Below, one piece after another: positions 1 to 8,120 of a stretch of DNA of 11,777 nt; position 1 is the first letter of the stretch; each line of letters opens with the position of its first letter. This DNA comes from Jimgerdemannia flammicorona. Taxonomy: Eukaryota > Mucoromycota > Endogonomycetes > Endogonales > Endogonaceae. Location of the stretch: assembly GCA_003990745.1 (NCBI GenBank), contig RBNI01006066.1, forward strand, positions 1 through 11,777. The letters run 5' to 3'. The notes below the pieces were generated by a model. The model was not told the DNA's origin. It did not search any database and was given only the letters and a program-made list of their open reading frames with translations. A program made the position numbers and the translations under genes.

Positions 1-23
1 AAAAAAAAAAAAAAAAAAAAAAA
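1..23. repeat. Poly-A tract at left edge
   Basis: The window opens with 23 consecutive A residues. It could be a retroelement tail or a simple repeat. The nearest LINE lies on the minus strand, so its own tail would appear here as T rather than A; the tract therefore does not obviously belong to it. Confidence 0.9.
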
Positions 24-230
24 TTATATATTTTCTAAGATAGCTATTTTTTAAATAATATTACTATTATTAATTTTAAATTAAATTGAATTCAAAACTA
101 AATATAGTAATTCAAACTCTTATATAATATAACTTATAATAATTTTTTTTTATAGTTACTTGAACTTTATCATTTATTAATAAATTTATATTTAAAATAA
201 GATTCTTATACCATACTGATAGTCTCACCC
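24..230. other. AT-rich stretch without a recognisable gene
   Basis: Very AT-rich sequence, including a short T run near 145-153 that could be a remnant of a minus-strand element's poly-A tail. No reading frame, RNA gene or repeat unit could be supported. Confidence 0.6.
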
Positions 231-1915
231 TTCTCTTCTCTCTCTAGTTTCTCTCAATATACTCTCTTCTATCTACTCTCTCTCTCTTAAAAACTATCAG
301 TTCATCAACTATTATAACTCTTCTACCACTCTCCTTATAAATCTCTTTTATCAGATATTAATAGTGATTACTCTGAAGATACCATCTCTTCTAATAACTA
401 AATAAAATATATATCTACCATCAACTCCTCTCACTATACTATTCTCTCCTTTAAGACTATTCTTCTTCTATCCTCAAAGACATATAGCTAGTATCTAGCC
501 AACCCCACTCAGACTGCTAATATCCAACTAAGAGAGAACTACTTATTGCTGATATACTCTATCAACTACTCTCTTAAGTTCTCCCATTATTTCTCTTCCC
601 TACTCTCTTGTCTCTCTACTCTCAGATGACCTCCAACTATTACCTAGAAGTCTCTAAGTACTTTATACTCATATAGTCAATATTCAGATATCTGTATAAA
701 TTCTTCCTCCTACTCTATATCATAGTACTCCTTATATTAAAAAACCCTCCTATTGATCAAATATTCTGAATGAAAGTTTAATATGATATTTCTTCTCAAG
801 AAATATCACCACATTATCTAATTTTCAGAAGAAGCCATTATTGTATCTCTTTACTCTAAGACTAGATATTAGCCCAGTTTTATACTTTATTAATATCTAC
901 TATCTACTAACTAACTGACTATAGATTCTGTTTTACTCTCCTTTAATACTCTACTCTAATACTAATGTTAAAGTCTATTAGTTGAAATTTACTCAACAGT
1001 AGCTTATCCTATCTCTATATTATAGGTTTCTATATTATCTCTCCCTCATTACTATATGTATCAATATAAACCAATATAGTGAATATTTTCTATTACCCCT
1101 CACCAGAATCTCTTATACATACTGCAAGTACTAACTGTCACTCAGTTCAATTATTACTAACAAATCATCTGAAGAGTCTTTAGAGAAAAACCTTATCTCT
1201 CAGACCCTCTGCATCAATGGTACCTACCTACTACTTTATAGCTCAATAGTTCTCTTTAATGATCAAATCCTAAAACAGTATAGCTGCTTTAGAAAGTTCA
1301 CCAGATCTATATCTCCTCTAACTACTGATGTTGCCAATACCTTCCAATCAATCTGATACTATCTATTAGTCTAAATCTAGTCTTTGGTCATCTTTAACAA
1401 TTTCTTCACTACTTAAGCTAGAAAATTTAAGTAATATATCAGATACTATAGCTTCAGCAACTAGTAGACATTAAGAATCACTATATACTCAGTAAGAGAA
1501 ATATGATACCCCTCTTAACTCTGAAGGACATCTCTCTATTTTACTATCTTTCTCTTCTACCAAGCTCTAGATAAGATAGATCTATATATTAATAAGAAAA
1601 CACTCAGATATTTACAGTCTCTTCTGCAGAGACAATAGTTCCAATAATATCTCTACTAATTAGTCCATTCTCTAGCACTATTATCTCTTACTTATACCAA
1701 TTGAGCTTTATCCCAGAATATTCTTTATACTATACCACAGCTTCTCTCAGTATATCCATATTTATAATAGAGTCTAGTTCTACCACTATATTATCTATAA
1801 AGACTCTAATCTTCCAGATCACTTCTAGTACTAGAAGTTCTGATACCTTGAGTAAATTCTGTCTATTGTAATGATGATCTCAGAATGATGATATCATTAT
1901 AGGATATAGCCTTTC
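230..1915 (-). mobile_element. Decayed, 5'-truncated LINE (non-LTR retrotransposon)
   Basis: On the minus strand the sequence decodes, with many stops and some frame changes, into the catalytic and C-terminal portions of a non-LTR reverse transcriptase. The catalytic block and the following S/G-x-K-L-N-W-x-K-S-E-type block are at about 1860-1680, a stretch resembling the post-RT 'LSFRGK...LLLKLWYL' region at about 1560-1420, and a G-x-x-L-V-N-F-L block at about 1320-1260. No endonuclease or early RT fingers region precedes them, and the strand composition switches near 1910, as expected of a 5'-truncated insertion. Below about 960 I cannot read protein reliably; the left limit rests on the continued CT-rich composition. 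A Tad1-like fungal LINE is plausible but not demonstrated. Confidence 0.6.
1262..1860 (-). pseudogene. LINE reverse transcriptase catalytic core and thumb, degraded
   Basis: Read on the minus strand, the best-preserved block gives F-I-D-N at 1801-1790, where non-LTR reverse transcriptases carry F-A-D-D. It is followed by a leucine-rich helix and then G-I-K-L-N-W-Y-K-stop-E, matching the family's GxKLNWxKSE block. The second catalytic aspartate has become Asn (GAT to AAT) and the Ser of KSE a stop or lost codon, so the enzyme is dead. Downstream, about 1320-1262 reads R-G-D-I-D-L-V-N-F-L-K-Q-L-Y, like the conserved GG-x-G-L-x-N block after the RT domain. The enzyme would have copied its own RNA at a nicked chromosomal target. 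Assignment to non-LTR rather than LTR RT rests on the KLNWxKSE block; clade is not resolved. Confidence 0.6.
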
Positions 1916-1920
1916 CTTAG

Positions 1921-2940
1921 ATTGGAGCATAAGAAGATCATATAACATAACTCACTCAGGCTATAAGATGAGAAATAATGACTAACCATGAGTCATCATA
2001 ACCACAAGACAGACATCTTGAGAAATATAAAAGAAAGATCAAGAAACTATAGTAGCAGTAACTCAAACAAGGCTCACAGAAATAGTTCAAAAGACTTACC
2101 ACAAATAAAATACCTGCTGCTCATCAAATCTCAAGATCCAGGAACCACTAAGGCCCCTTAGTCTAGAAAAGAATATTCCAAAACATCAGAAGAGCCATGA
2201 GGATCTATACAAAAAGAACTCCTAGCCTTAACCTGAGTACTAGTGACTCTTATCATTATATCCTCTACTACTGTAAAATGGAAACAAGGATCACTATCCC
2301 TACTGAATGTCTCTAGATATGGCAGGAATATGAAATAGGAAACCTCCTCTGCTGGGAATTCCCTCAGGTCAGTCCCTAAGAGATACAAGATACCACTCTC
2401 ATGGATATATATAAAATAAGGACAGCCAAGAAGATTTATCAGATCTTTAGACATGCACCATAGTCAATCTCCAACTTGAAGTATACCAGAGTCTCAGACT
2501 TCAAGGAATTATCAGCCCACCATACCAATATACTGGAAGCTATGGTTGCTACAGAAGCCCAGTCTACTATCACTCTCAATAGTGATGAAGTAGAAGAGTT
2601 CTAGAATCTCATCCTCCAGGACAATCCAGATCAATTCCTACAGGAGTTGAACTCAGTATTCCAAGGCCCCAGTATCCAGGTCAGATCTCCCCAAGACCCC
2701 ACATTTGTTCCTTATTTTGTTGAAGAGAATGTCATAGATTGGAGAGCTCTTGCCACTACTGAATATGATAATGTTATTGGTAATGACATTATCCTGCTAA
2801 TTGGTAATATATACAAAATATATAAAACAGATAAAATATTCACTGACCTCATTTCCTTCAAAGACATCCTGTCTCCAACCTCTAGCCTTAATGATAGTGA
2901 TAAAGATAAAGCCCCCATAATCCTGAATATTCTGCTCTAA
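1921..2940 (+). pseudogene. Unrecognised decayed reading frame of about 340 codons
   Basis: Frame 1 reads from about 1921 to the TAA at 2938-2940. The first third (to about 2166) has many stops; from 2167 only four internal stops occur, at 2314 (TAG), 2377 (TAA), 2461 (TAG) and 2602 (TAG). All are one C-to-T step from glutamine codons, and the TGA upstream is one step from CGA. The N-terminal part is rich in Lys/Gln/Glu and could be coiled coil; the middle contains C-W-E-F-P-Q; the end is acidic and Ser/Asp/Lys-rich. It abuts the LTR-like segment. It could be the ORF of an older element or a captured host exon. I do not recognise a domain, and a minus-strand frame at 2158-2454 is also open, so the coding strand is not certain. 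Confidence 0.45.
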
Positions 2941-2956
2941 GTTCTTAGTAACACCA

Positions 2957-3046
2957 AAATCTTCTGGCATCTTTTTTCTATATAACTGAATTCTACTAGC
3001 ATCCTTTTTCTGTACCACTGAAATCTACTGGCATTCTGAACTTGTG
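2957..3046 (+). repeat. 32-bp tandem repeat, about 2.8 copies
   Basis: Three successive units at 2957-2988, 2989-3020 and 3021-3046 share the pattern AAWTCTWCTRGCATC followed by a T-rich stretch and CTG. The third unit is incomplete. Position inside the LTR-like segment fits a U3 enhancer-type repeat, but function is inferred only. Confidence 0.7.
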
Positions 3047-3170
3047 TAACCATTTGTACAGGTACTCAAATTTGTACTTACAGCCAAAGTTTTCTGTATT
3101 CCAGTATTTTATTTAATCATTAGAATTTATATTTAGCTTTATATTTGAGCAACTATCAAATTATATTTTG

Positions 3171-3178
3171 TATAAATA
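3171..3178 (+). promoter_or_regulatory. TATA-like box in the putative LTR
   Basis: TATAAATA, followed 27 bases downstream by AATAAA at 3198-3203. The pair resembles the R-region arrangement of an LTR. No transcription start is demonstrated. Confidence 0.4.
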
Positions 3179-3245
3179 TCCCTGTTATTTATTTTGAAAT
3201 AAAGTCAGTCAAGTTCACTTATACTCAATTCTATATAAGCAATCT

Positions 3246-4790
3246 AAGAGATAATAAGACAGTTTAAAGATAAGAAGTTTGAGGACTATAAGACCTTGAG
3301 AAGATACTCCAATAAGAACTTGCTTATAACAAACTTGTGGTTAGTATAAGAGATATATCTTGAAGAGAATCTGATATATTTGAAGGACTCAGTGACTACT
3401 ATGTGACAATTTGGTGCCCATTAGCAAGTGATTCAAGATGAGTTCCTCACTTTCAAGTTAAAAAACAAATAACTACTAAAACAACTACCCTGATTACAAG
3501 AGTCATTCCCTGTAAGAATTCAAGATAAGATAGAAATATATTCCCCTATATTCTATAGATATACTACTGAAGAGTCTATCCTGACCTTCATTGAAGACTT
3601 TGAAAATTTACCATCATATGAGCCCTCAATATTGATATACAATTGACTCTTCTACTAGTCAGCCTCAGAGGACCTGTCAGAGATAAGTTCAATGCAACCA
3701 CCATTACTAATGCTAGTACAGCCAAACTTGTTAATATAAAGAATTTCTCAGAACTATATACTATACTGAAGAGATCAAATAAGCTCTCAAGGATTAACTT
3801 AATACTATCTGTTAAGAACTTAGTAAAGACCCCAACTCATTCTACACTCAAATCTACTACCAGATTATCTTGGCTGGCTATGATAACTATCTTAAAGAAC
3901 AAATAGCTGATTCAACCTTCCTCAAAAGAGTCTATTCTGAAATTACTCTAGCAATCTGGTCTACTCTAGCTGCTCTGACCCTTGACCAGAAAGTGGTCTT
4001 TGCATAGAGATATTGAACTGTCAGATACTCTGCCAAACACTCAATGGAGAAAATAACTGGTATCAAGATGGAGCCACAAAAGTCAACTAGTATTATATCC
4101 ACCACAGTTATCAACAGACAACTATCCCCACTTACCCCCAAGGTAGCCAAAGCTGACCCAGTGGAGGAACTCACCAAGCAGTTTGCTGAGATGACTGCAC
4201 ACCTTGGTGATATTGTTAGAGAAGTCCAAAGTGCTAACAGAAAACTAGTATAGAGATTTGTGGTTACTATAGAAGAATGCAATATCACATACTTTAGATA
4301 TAGAGAAGAAGGCCACTATACAAAGAGTTGTATGACTGAAACAAGATACAAAGCCCAACCAAGCAATGCTACCAGAACTAGAGAACAAACTAATGTAGTA
4401 GTCATTGAGGAGATTGGTGATACTGATGATGAAGAATACTATGAGTAATCTGAATTCTACTCTATTACTGAAGATACCAGAACCTGATCCAAGCTCTATG
4501 ATAAGAAGAGCAACAGCAAGTCAGTTGGAAGATCAAAGAAGACTTCAGCTATCATTATTTAAAGCAAAACCCAATCTGAGGAGATTGATCAAGACATAGA
4601 GTTAGATGAAGCTACCTACCAAATTATTGAAGACACTACTCTAGTCTTAGGAGAAAGTGAGAGTAAGAAAGAACAGAAGCTATATAAGATCAAGATCCAC
4701 CAGTATGATATCTACAAGGATCTCAAGAAACAGAAGGTCAATACTACTTTTGGACAACTAGCTAAAGTCTCTGCCTTCAGACAGCAGTTA
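3246..4790 (+). pseudogene. gag: Gag polyprotein of Ty3/gypsy element with CCHC-like zinc knuckle, degraded
   Basis: Gag forms the virus-like particle and binds the element's RNA. Frame 2 runs from about 3246 to 3642, frame 1 to about 3868 (with L-R-G-P-V-R-D-K-F, matching the conserved end of Ty3/gypsy capsid domains), then frame 3 to about 4790. The nucleocapsid knuckle is at about 4290-4333: Y-F-R-Y-R-E-E-G-H-Y-T-K-S-C. Compared with C-x2-C-x4-H-x4-C, both leading cysteines read Tyr, as TGY-to-TAY changes would give, while the Gly-His and last Cys remain. Stops are TAG, TAA and TGA in places suited to Gln or Arg. Past the knuckle, frame 3 continues through an acidic and Lys-rich linker (4340-4790) leading to the protease. 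The true start codon cannot be chosen. Confidence 0.75.
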
Positions 4791-4795
4791 AGAGT

Positions 4796-5335
4796 AGGAC
4801 TTCAATTACTATCAAGAACCAAGAGTACAAGATCATAGAAGCTCACAATATACAAGAAGAATTCAAGAACTCAGATGAAGAATCTGAAGATCAGTACAAG
4901 ATATCAGCCTATATCTCATGTCAGATTGAAGATTGTATCTTTGATACCATCATTGATATCAGTGCTAGAGGATATCTCATGAGCAAGAAGACAATTGACT
5001 GCCTAGGCTGAGACATTGAAGAGTCTACCAAAATGATCTATATCATAGCAGATAGTATATAAGCTACCCCCCTAGGCAAGATCCAGGAAGTCTTCATCAA
5101 GATAGGAGGAGCTATCATTCCAGTAGATATGATTGTTACAAATACCACTAACTATAATATTCTCATTAGTAACCAATGGCTTTATAAGGCCAAGGCTGTC
5201 ATTAATCTTAATGCTCAGAAGATATAGATTAACTATAAAGGAAGAAAGATATGAGTCTCTATCAATATCTACAAAGAAGTACTACTAGACATGGAGAAAG
5301 GAGATGAAGAGGATATAGAAGTCTTCATATACTCA
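4796..5335 (+). pseudogene. Aspartic protease domain of Ty3/gypsy pol, degraded
   Basis: Retropepsin-type proteases cleave the Gag-Pol polyprotein as homodimers, each monomer giving one D-T/S-G-A loop. Frame 2 shows the active-site loop as I-I-D-I-S-A at 4952-4966: the aspartate survives, Thr has become Ile (C to T) and Gly has become Ser (G to A). The flanking context fits the family: a beta strand before it, S-K-K-T-I-D-C-L-G after it, then A-D-S-I, T-P-L-G-K-I, a flap-like I-G-G-A-I-I-P-V-D-M-I-V, and N-I-L-I-S-N-Q-W-L, like the family's I-L-G-x-x-W-L. Stops at 5009 (TGA, from CGA) and further on are decay. The domain is followed by a charged Lys/Glu/Ala-rich linker to 5610 leading into the dUTPase. 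Confidence 0.8.
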
Positions 5336-5610
5336 GTATATAAGAATAAGAGCAAGATACTTAAGCTCACAGATGAGCAGTAGTATGACAATATCATTAA
5401 TGACTATGCTCCTCAAGGAAGATGCCACCATAGTACTAGAATATACTACTCCAAACACCTGAATAACTGCTGGTCCTATATCAGTGAAGTCAGGAAAATC
5501 CACCAACAAAAGTATGAGCAAGAAGCTGCTGAAGCAAAAAGAAAAGCCAAAGAAGATGACTAGCCCCCAGAGCTTCAAGCTAATAGTGATGATGAGGAGA
5601 AACTAGAACC

Positions 5611-6054
5611 AGACATCACTCTTAAGGTCAAGAGTTTCATCCTAAAGCCAAGATCCCAGAATATAATACTGAAGAAGCCATAGGAATAGACCTTACTAGT
5701 ATCTAAGATGCTATCCTCAAACCACAGATCACTACTCTACTTGGCACTGGAATTGGAGTCAAGTTACCAGAGAACCATATCAGAATTATCAAGACCAGAA
5801 GTAGTCTGGCTAAGAGCAAAATCTCAGTTAAAGGAAGAGTAATTGACCCTGATTATATTGGTGAGATTTTTCTCATAGTCAGGAATCACAACTCTACCAC
5901 TCTATTCAAAGTCAAGAAGTATAACAGAATTGACCAGATATTGATCTATGAAGTCAAAAAGCCTAAGATCACTGAAGCCATCAAACTTATTAAGACTAAG
6001 AGAGAAGAACAAGACTTTGGATCTACTGAAAGAGGAGCCTATATATACTGCTAT
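5611..6054 (+). pseudogene. dUTPase domain inside the Ty3/gypsy pol, degraded but nearly full length
   Basis: dUTPase hydrolyses dUTP to dUMP and pyrophosphate, limiting uracil incorporation during DNA synthesis. The domain enters in frame 2 (L-K-V-K-S-F), shifts near 5636 and continues in frame 1 to about 6045. All five trimeric-dUTPase motif regions appear in order: motif 1 A-I-G-I-D-L-T-S (5677-5700), motif 2 ending T-R-S-S-L-A (5794-5811), motif 3 G-R-V-I-D-P-D-Y-I-G-E-I (5833-5868) with the catalytic Asp at 5845 and the base-stacking Tyr at 5854, motif 4 K-Y-N-R-I-D-Q-I (5917-5940), and the C-terminal motif 5 D-F-G-S-T (6013-6027). G-T-G-I-G-V-K-L-P (5743-5769) also fits the family. About 145 residues is the normal size. 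Decay: one stop (TAA 5704), eroded G-R of motif 2 and G-D/A of motif 4. It lies between protease and RT. Confidence 0.88.
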
Positions 6055-7021
6055 CAAGATTACCAAACTTGAGCACAAGAAAGACAAGGACCAGAACAAG
6101 CACACATATACCATTGGAGAAAACTTCTCTCTAGAAGAACAACTTCTCAAGATTCTATACCAGAATGAAGAAGTACTTGCCACAGACTTCAGAGACATCC
6201 ACAATCAAGAACTCAAGTACTATTATAAAGTTGACACTAGTGATACTAAGCTCATCTATCAGAAAGCCAGACCTATACTACTTGCCTATAGGGAATAGCT
6301 GTGAGCAGAACTCAAGGAAATAGAAGAAGTTAGAATCATCAAGCAAGCTATCAGCCCCTGGACTTCACTCATTGTCCTCACTCCAAAGAAAGGAAGTAAG
6401 TCTGGAGAGTTTTTTCCAAGACTCTGTATTGATTACAGGAAGCTCAATATAATTACTAAGAAAGATAGGCAATCCTTGCCAAATATTCAAGAAATCCTTA
6501 TCACTCTTAGAAGCAAAGCCAAATACTATACTACCTTAGATCTGTTCTCAGGCTCTATCAGATTGGTCTCACTTAAGATACCAGTGAGAAATCAGCCTTC
6601 ATCATACCTGATGCCATCTATGTCTACCTGTGAATACCATTTGGAATATATAATACTCTAGCAAGTTTTTAGTGAATAATGAACAGAGTTTTTAGCAATG
6701 AGATTGAAAAATGACTCTTTGACTATATTGATGATGTAATCATCTTCAGCAATACTGTATGAGAATATATCAACTATATATAGCTGGCTCTTAAAAAGCT
6801 CAAAAAGTATAGCCTCTATATCAAGCCCAAGAAGTACAAGTTTGCAGCTCAGGAAATTACCTACCTAGGGCACATCATCAACCAGACTGGAATTCATACA
6901 GACCCTATAAAGATTGAGGCTATTGCAGTCTACCCAAGATCCAGAACAATTACAGAAGTCTACACCTTCCTTGGACAGAGATTCATCAAAGAATACTCTA
7001 ATATTAGTGCTCTGAATAAAT
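6040..7021 (+). pseudogene. Reverse transcriptase domain of Ty3/gypsy pol, degraded and 3'-truncated
   Basis: RT copies the element RNA into cDNA inside the particle. Frame 2 covers the connector (about 6040-6298) and early RT blocks: P-W-T-S-L-I-V-L-T-P-K-K (6358-6393) and L-C-I-D-Y-R-K-L-N (6422-6448), then T-T-L-D-L-F-S-G (about 6530-6553). A frameshift there moves the rest to frame 1: Y-Q-I-G-L, E-K-S-A-F-I-I-P, P-F-G-I-Y-N-T, then the catalytic F-D-Y-I-D-D-V-I-I-F-S (6718-6750, YIDD intact at 6724-6735). Next come K-C-x-F-type K-Y-K-F, T-Y-L-G-H-I-I and F-L-G-Q-R-F-I-K-E-Y-S. Stops include 6296 (TAG), 6302 (TGA) and several between 6580 and 6790. The protein breaks off around 7021, before RNase H. 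The catalytic aspartates survive, but the gene is inactive. Confidence 0.9.
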
Positions 7022-7100
7022 GGAGTTGATCCAGATGAGATTCAATTCAGGTTTGTCATGTGATGGATTTGAATCAACTTGGATTGGTCTCATAATCTAA

Positions 7101-7258
7101 TCTGGATTGATCTATTCAGATGATCCATCCAGATTGATCCATCTGGATTGATCCATCTGGATTGATCCATCTGGATGATTCATCTGGATTGATCTGGATT
7201 GATCTATCTGGATTGATCCATCTGGATTGATCCATCTGGATTGATCCATCCAGATTGA
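7101..7258. repeat. 14-bp minisatellite, about 11-12 copies
   Basis: Consensus TCTGGATTGATCCA. Exact or near-exact copies are at 7101, 7128, 7142, 7156, 7193, 7207, 7221 and 7235, with 13-bp variants at 7115 and 7170 and 10-bp truncated units at 7183 and 7249. Weaker GGATT/GATCC-like words already appear from 7022. The array follows immediately on the end of the Ty3/gypsy RT remnant. Variation is partly C/T (TCTGG versus TCCAG, ATCCA versus ATCTA). No coding interpretation is needed. Confidence 0.95.
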
Positions 7259-7260
7259 AA

Positions 7261-7380
7261 TCTTTGGTGATATCACTCTTTCTTTTGTTCATTTTGCTCT
7301 TGTTTTTTTTTTCCTGTCACACTTTGGTGACATCACTCTTTCCTTTGTTCTCTTTCTTTTCTTTGTTCTTTTTCTTTATT
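7261..7380. repeat. 60-bp tandem duplication, T/C-rich, with a palindrome
   Basis: 7262-7290 and 7322-7350 match at 27 of 29 positions with a period of exactly 60 bases; both differences are C/T. Each unit begins with CTTTGGTGAYATCACTC; the first contains the perfect 10-bp palindrome GTGATATCAC (7267-7276). The remainder of each unit is a pyrimidine-rich tract. Confidence 0.85.
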
Positions 7381-7965
7381 CTTTCCTGCCGCATTATGAG
7401 CAAACAAAACAACAGCTCTTAATTTATATGTTAGTCCAGTCTACTCATTTTTTACCCTGCAATAATCATCAAAAGAGGGAGTATTTGAGGTAGAAATGTA
7501 CTCTCTGCTGATAATGTTAGATTCTTTCTTATATGGGCAGCATACAAGCTGTTCATCAAGAGCCAAAGGGGTGATGGTGGTGGCAATAGTGATGGTGACA
7601 GTGATGGTGGGGATGAGGGTGAATTCTAGCAATAACTTATGGCAGCCCTTTGGATCTCAGAATTCACAGATCTCACAGCTATATATACAGCAGCCTTTTT
7701 GGAGCAACTGGTAGTAGATGTAGGTTGCTCTTTTCTGCTGCTACTTTTTACTTGTTTAAATTCCCCCAGTATGATCTGATTCACCTCATGCTCTTCTTAG
7801 GGTCCACAGCTCTACAGCGAGATCTGCTGACTTTATTTGCAATATCTGGTCAAGATGAAGAAAGATTGGAGAATATTGTGGAGTATGCCTTTGGTAGCTG
7901 AGCTGTTGAGTCAATGCATCATGTGTTGGAGGTCTCAAAAGGAACAGAAGCAAGCCTTCATGAGT
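7381..7965. other. Stretch without a supportable gene
   Basis: Several short open frames exist on both strands (for example plus-strand frames in 7496-7714 and 7650-7901). None matches a family I recognise, and I could not link them by convincing splice sites with consistent phase. A GGTGAT-rich run lies at about 7567-7622. A short plus-strand stretch at about 7662-7718 reads like ordinary protein and could be a lost exon, but this is weak. Confidence 0.5.
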
Positions 7966-7966
7966 A

Positions 7967-8037
7967 ATCTTATACAACTTGTGCAACTTATTGGTGTGCA
8001 ACTTGTTGGCATACAGCTCACTCACTCACTCACTCAC
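7967..8037. repeat. 15-bp repeat block 1 plus CTCA microsatellite
   Basis: Units of the type GTGCAACTTRTTGGY at 7981-7995 and 7996-8010, with diverged units on either side (7967-7980 and 8011-8025), run into a CTCA tetranucleotide microsatellite at 8017-8037. The 15-bp period makes a translated frame appear as repeating Q-L-V/I-G-I/V, which explains one short open frame here. Confidence 0.8.
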
Positions 8038-8120
8038 ACTCTTTTTCTGAAATATCCATCTCTATATTTTATTTAATTTCATTTTTTACATGGTCTCTCC
8101 CTAAAAAACACTCATACCCA

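Larger units (their letters stand above)
2941..3240 (+). repeat. Putative 5' LTR / promoter region of the Ty3/gypsy copy
   Basis: Non-coding segment between two decayed reading frames that has the parts expected of an LTR: a U3-like tandem repeat, a TATA-like box (3171-3178) and an AATAAA (3198-3203) a short distance downstream. TG...CA ends are not unambiguous (a TGTAAC near 3046 and an ACTCA near 3228 are candidates). No second LTR copy exists in the window to fix the borders, and I could not assign a tRNA primer-binding site. The call rests on position and signal order only. Confidence 0.4.
2941..7021 (+). mobile_element. Degraded Ty3/gypsy LTR retrotransposon carrying a dUTPase, 3'-truncated
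   Basis: LTR-like leader followed on the plus strand by Gag, aspartic protease, dUTPase and reverse transcriptase. The protein order and motifs are Ty3/gypsy: CCHC-like knuckle, D-T-G-A-derived protease site, L-C-I-D-Y-R-K-L-N and Y-I-D-D in the RT. The reading frame changes at about 3643 (2 to 1), 3868 (1 to 3), 4790 (3 to 2), 5636 (2 to 1), 6045 (1 to 2) and 6552 (2 to 1), besides many TAG/TAA/TGA stops. The copy ends within the segment after the RT thumb; RNase H, integrase, any chromodomain and a 3' LTR are absent. A 14-bp minisatellite begins close to the break. The element cannot be autonomous. Confidence 0.85.

Noticed and set aside
1..23. Left poly-A as the tail of the adjacent LINE
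   Set aside because: The LINE reads on the minus strand, so its tail would be T on the plus strand; orientation does not fit.
2158..2454. Open minus-strand frame of 98 codons
   Set aside because: The plus strand carries a longer coherent frame across the same bases whose stops are explained by transitions. The minus frame stops where the plus frame continues, and I recognise no domain in it.
3932..4288. Minus-strand open frame of 118 codons
   Set aside because: It lies antisense to the readable Gag frame, including the region leading to the zinc knuckle.
5948..6040. Plus-strand frame 2 open over the end of the dUTPase
   Set aside because: Frame 1 carries dUTPase motif 5 here. Frame 2 becomes the real frame only from about 6040 onward.
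5902..6204. Minus-strand open frame of 100 codons
   Set aside because: It is antisense to the dUTPase motifs 4-5 and the RT connector, which are clearly coding on the plus strand.
7837..8076. Open frame with Q-L-V-G-I pentapeptide repeats and T-H-S-L
   Set aside because: The peptide repeat is produced by the 15-bp DNA repeat and the CTCA microsatellite; no conserved domain or splice context supports it.
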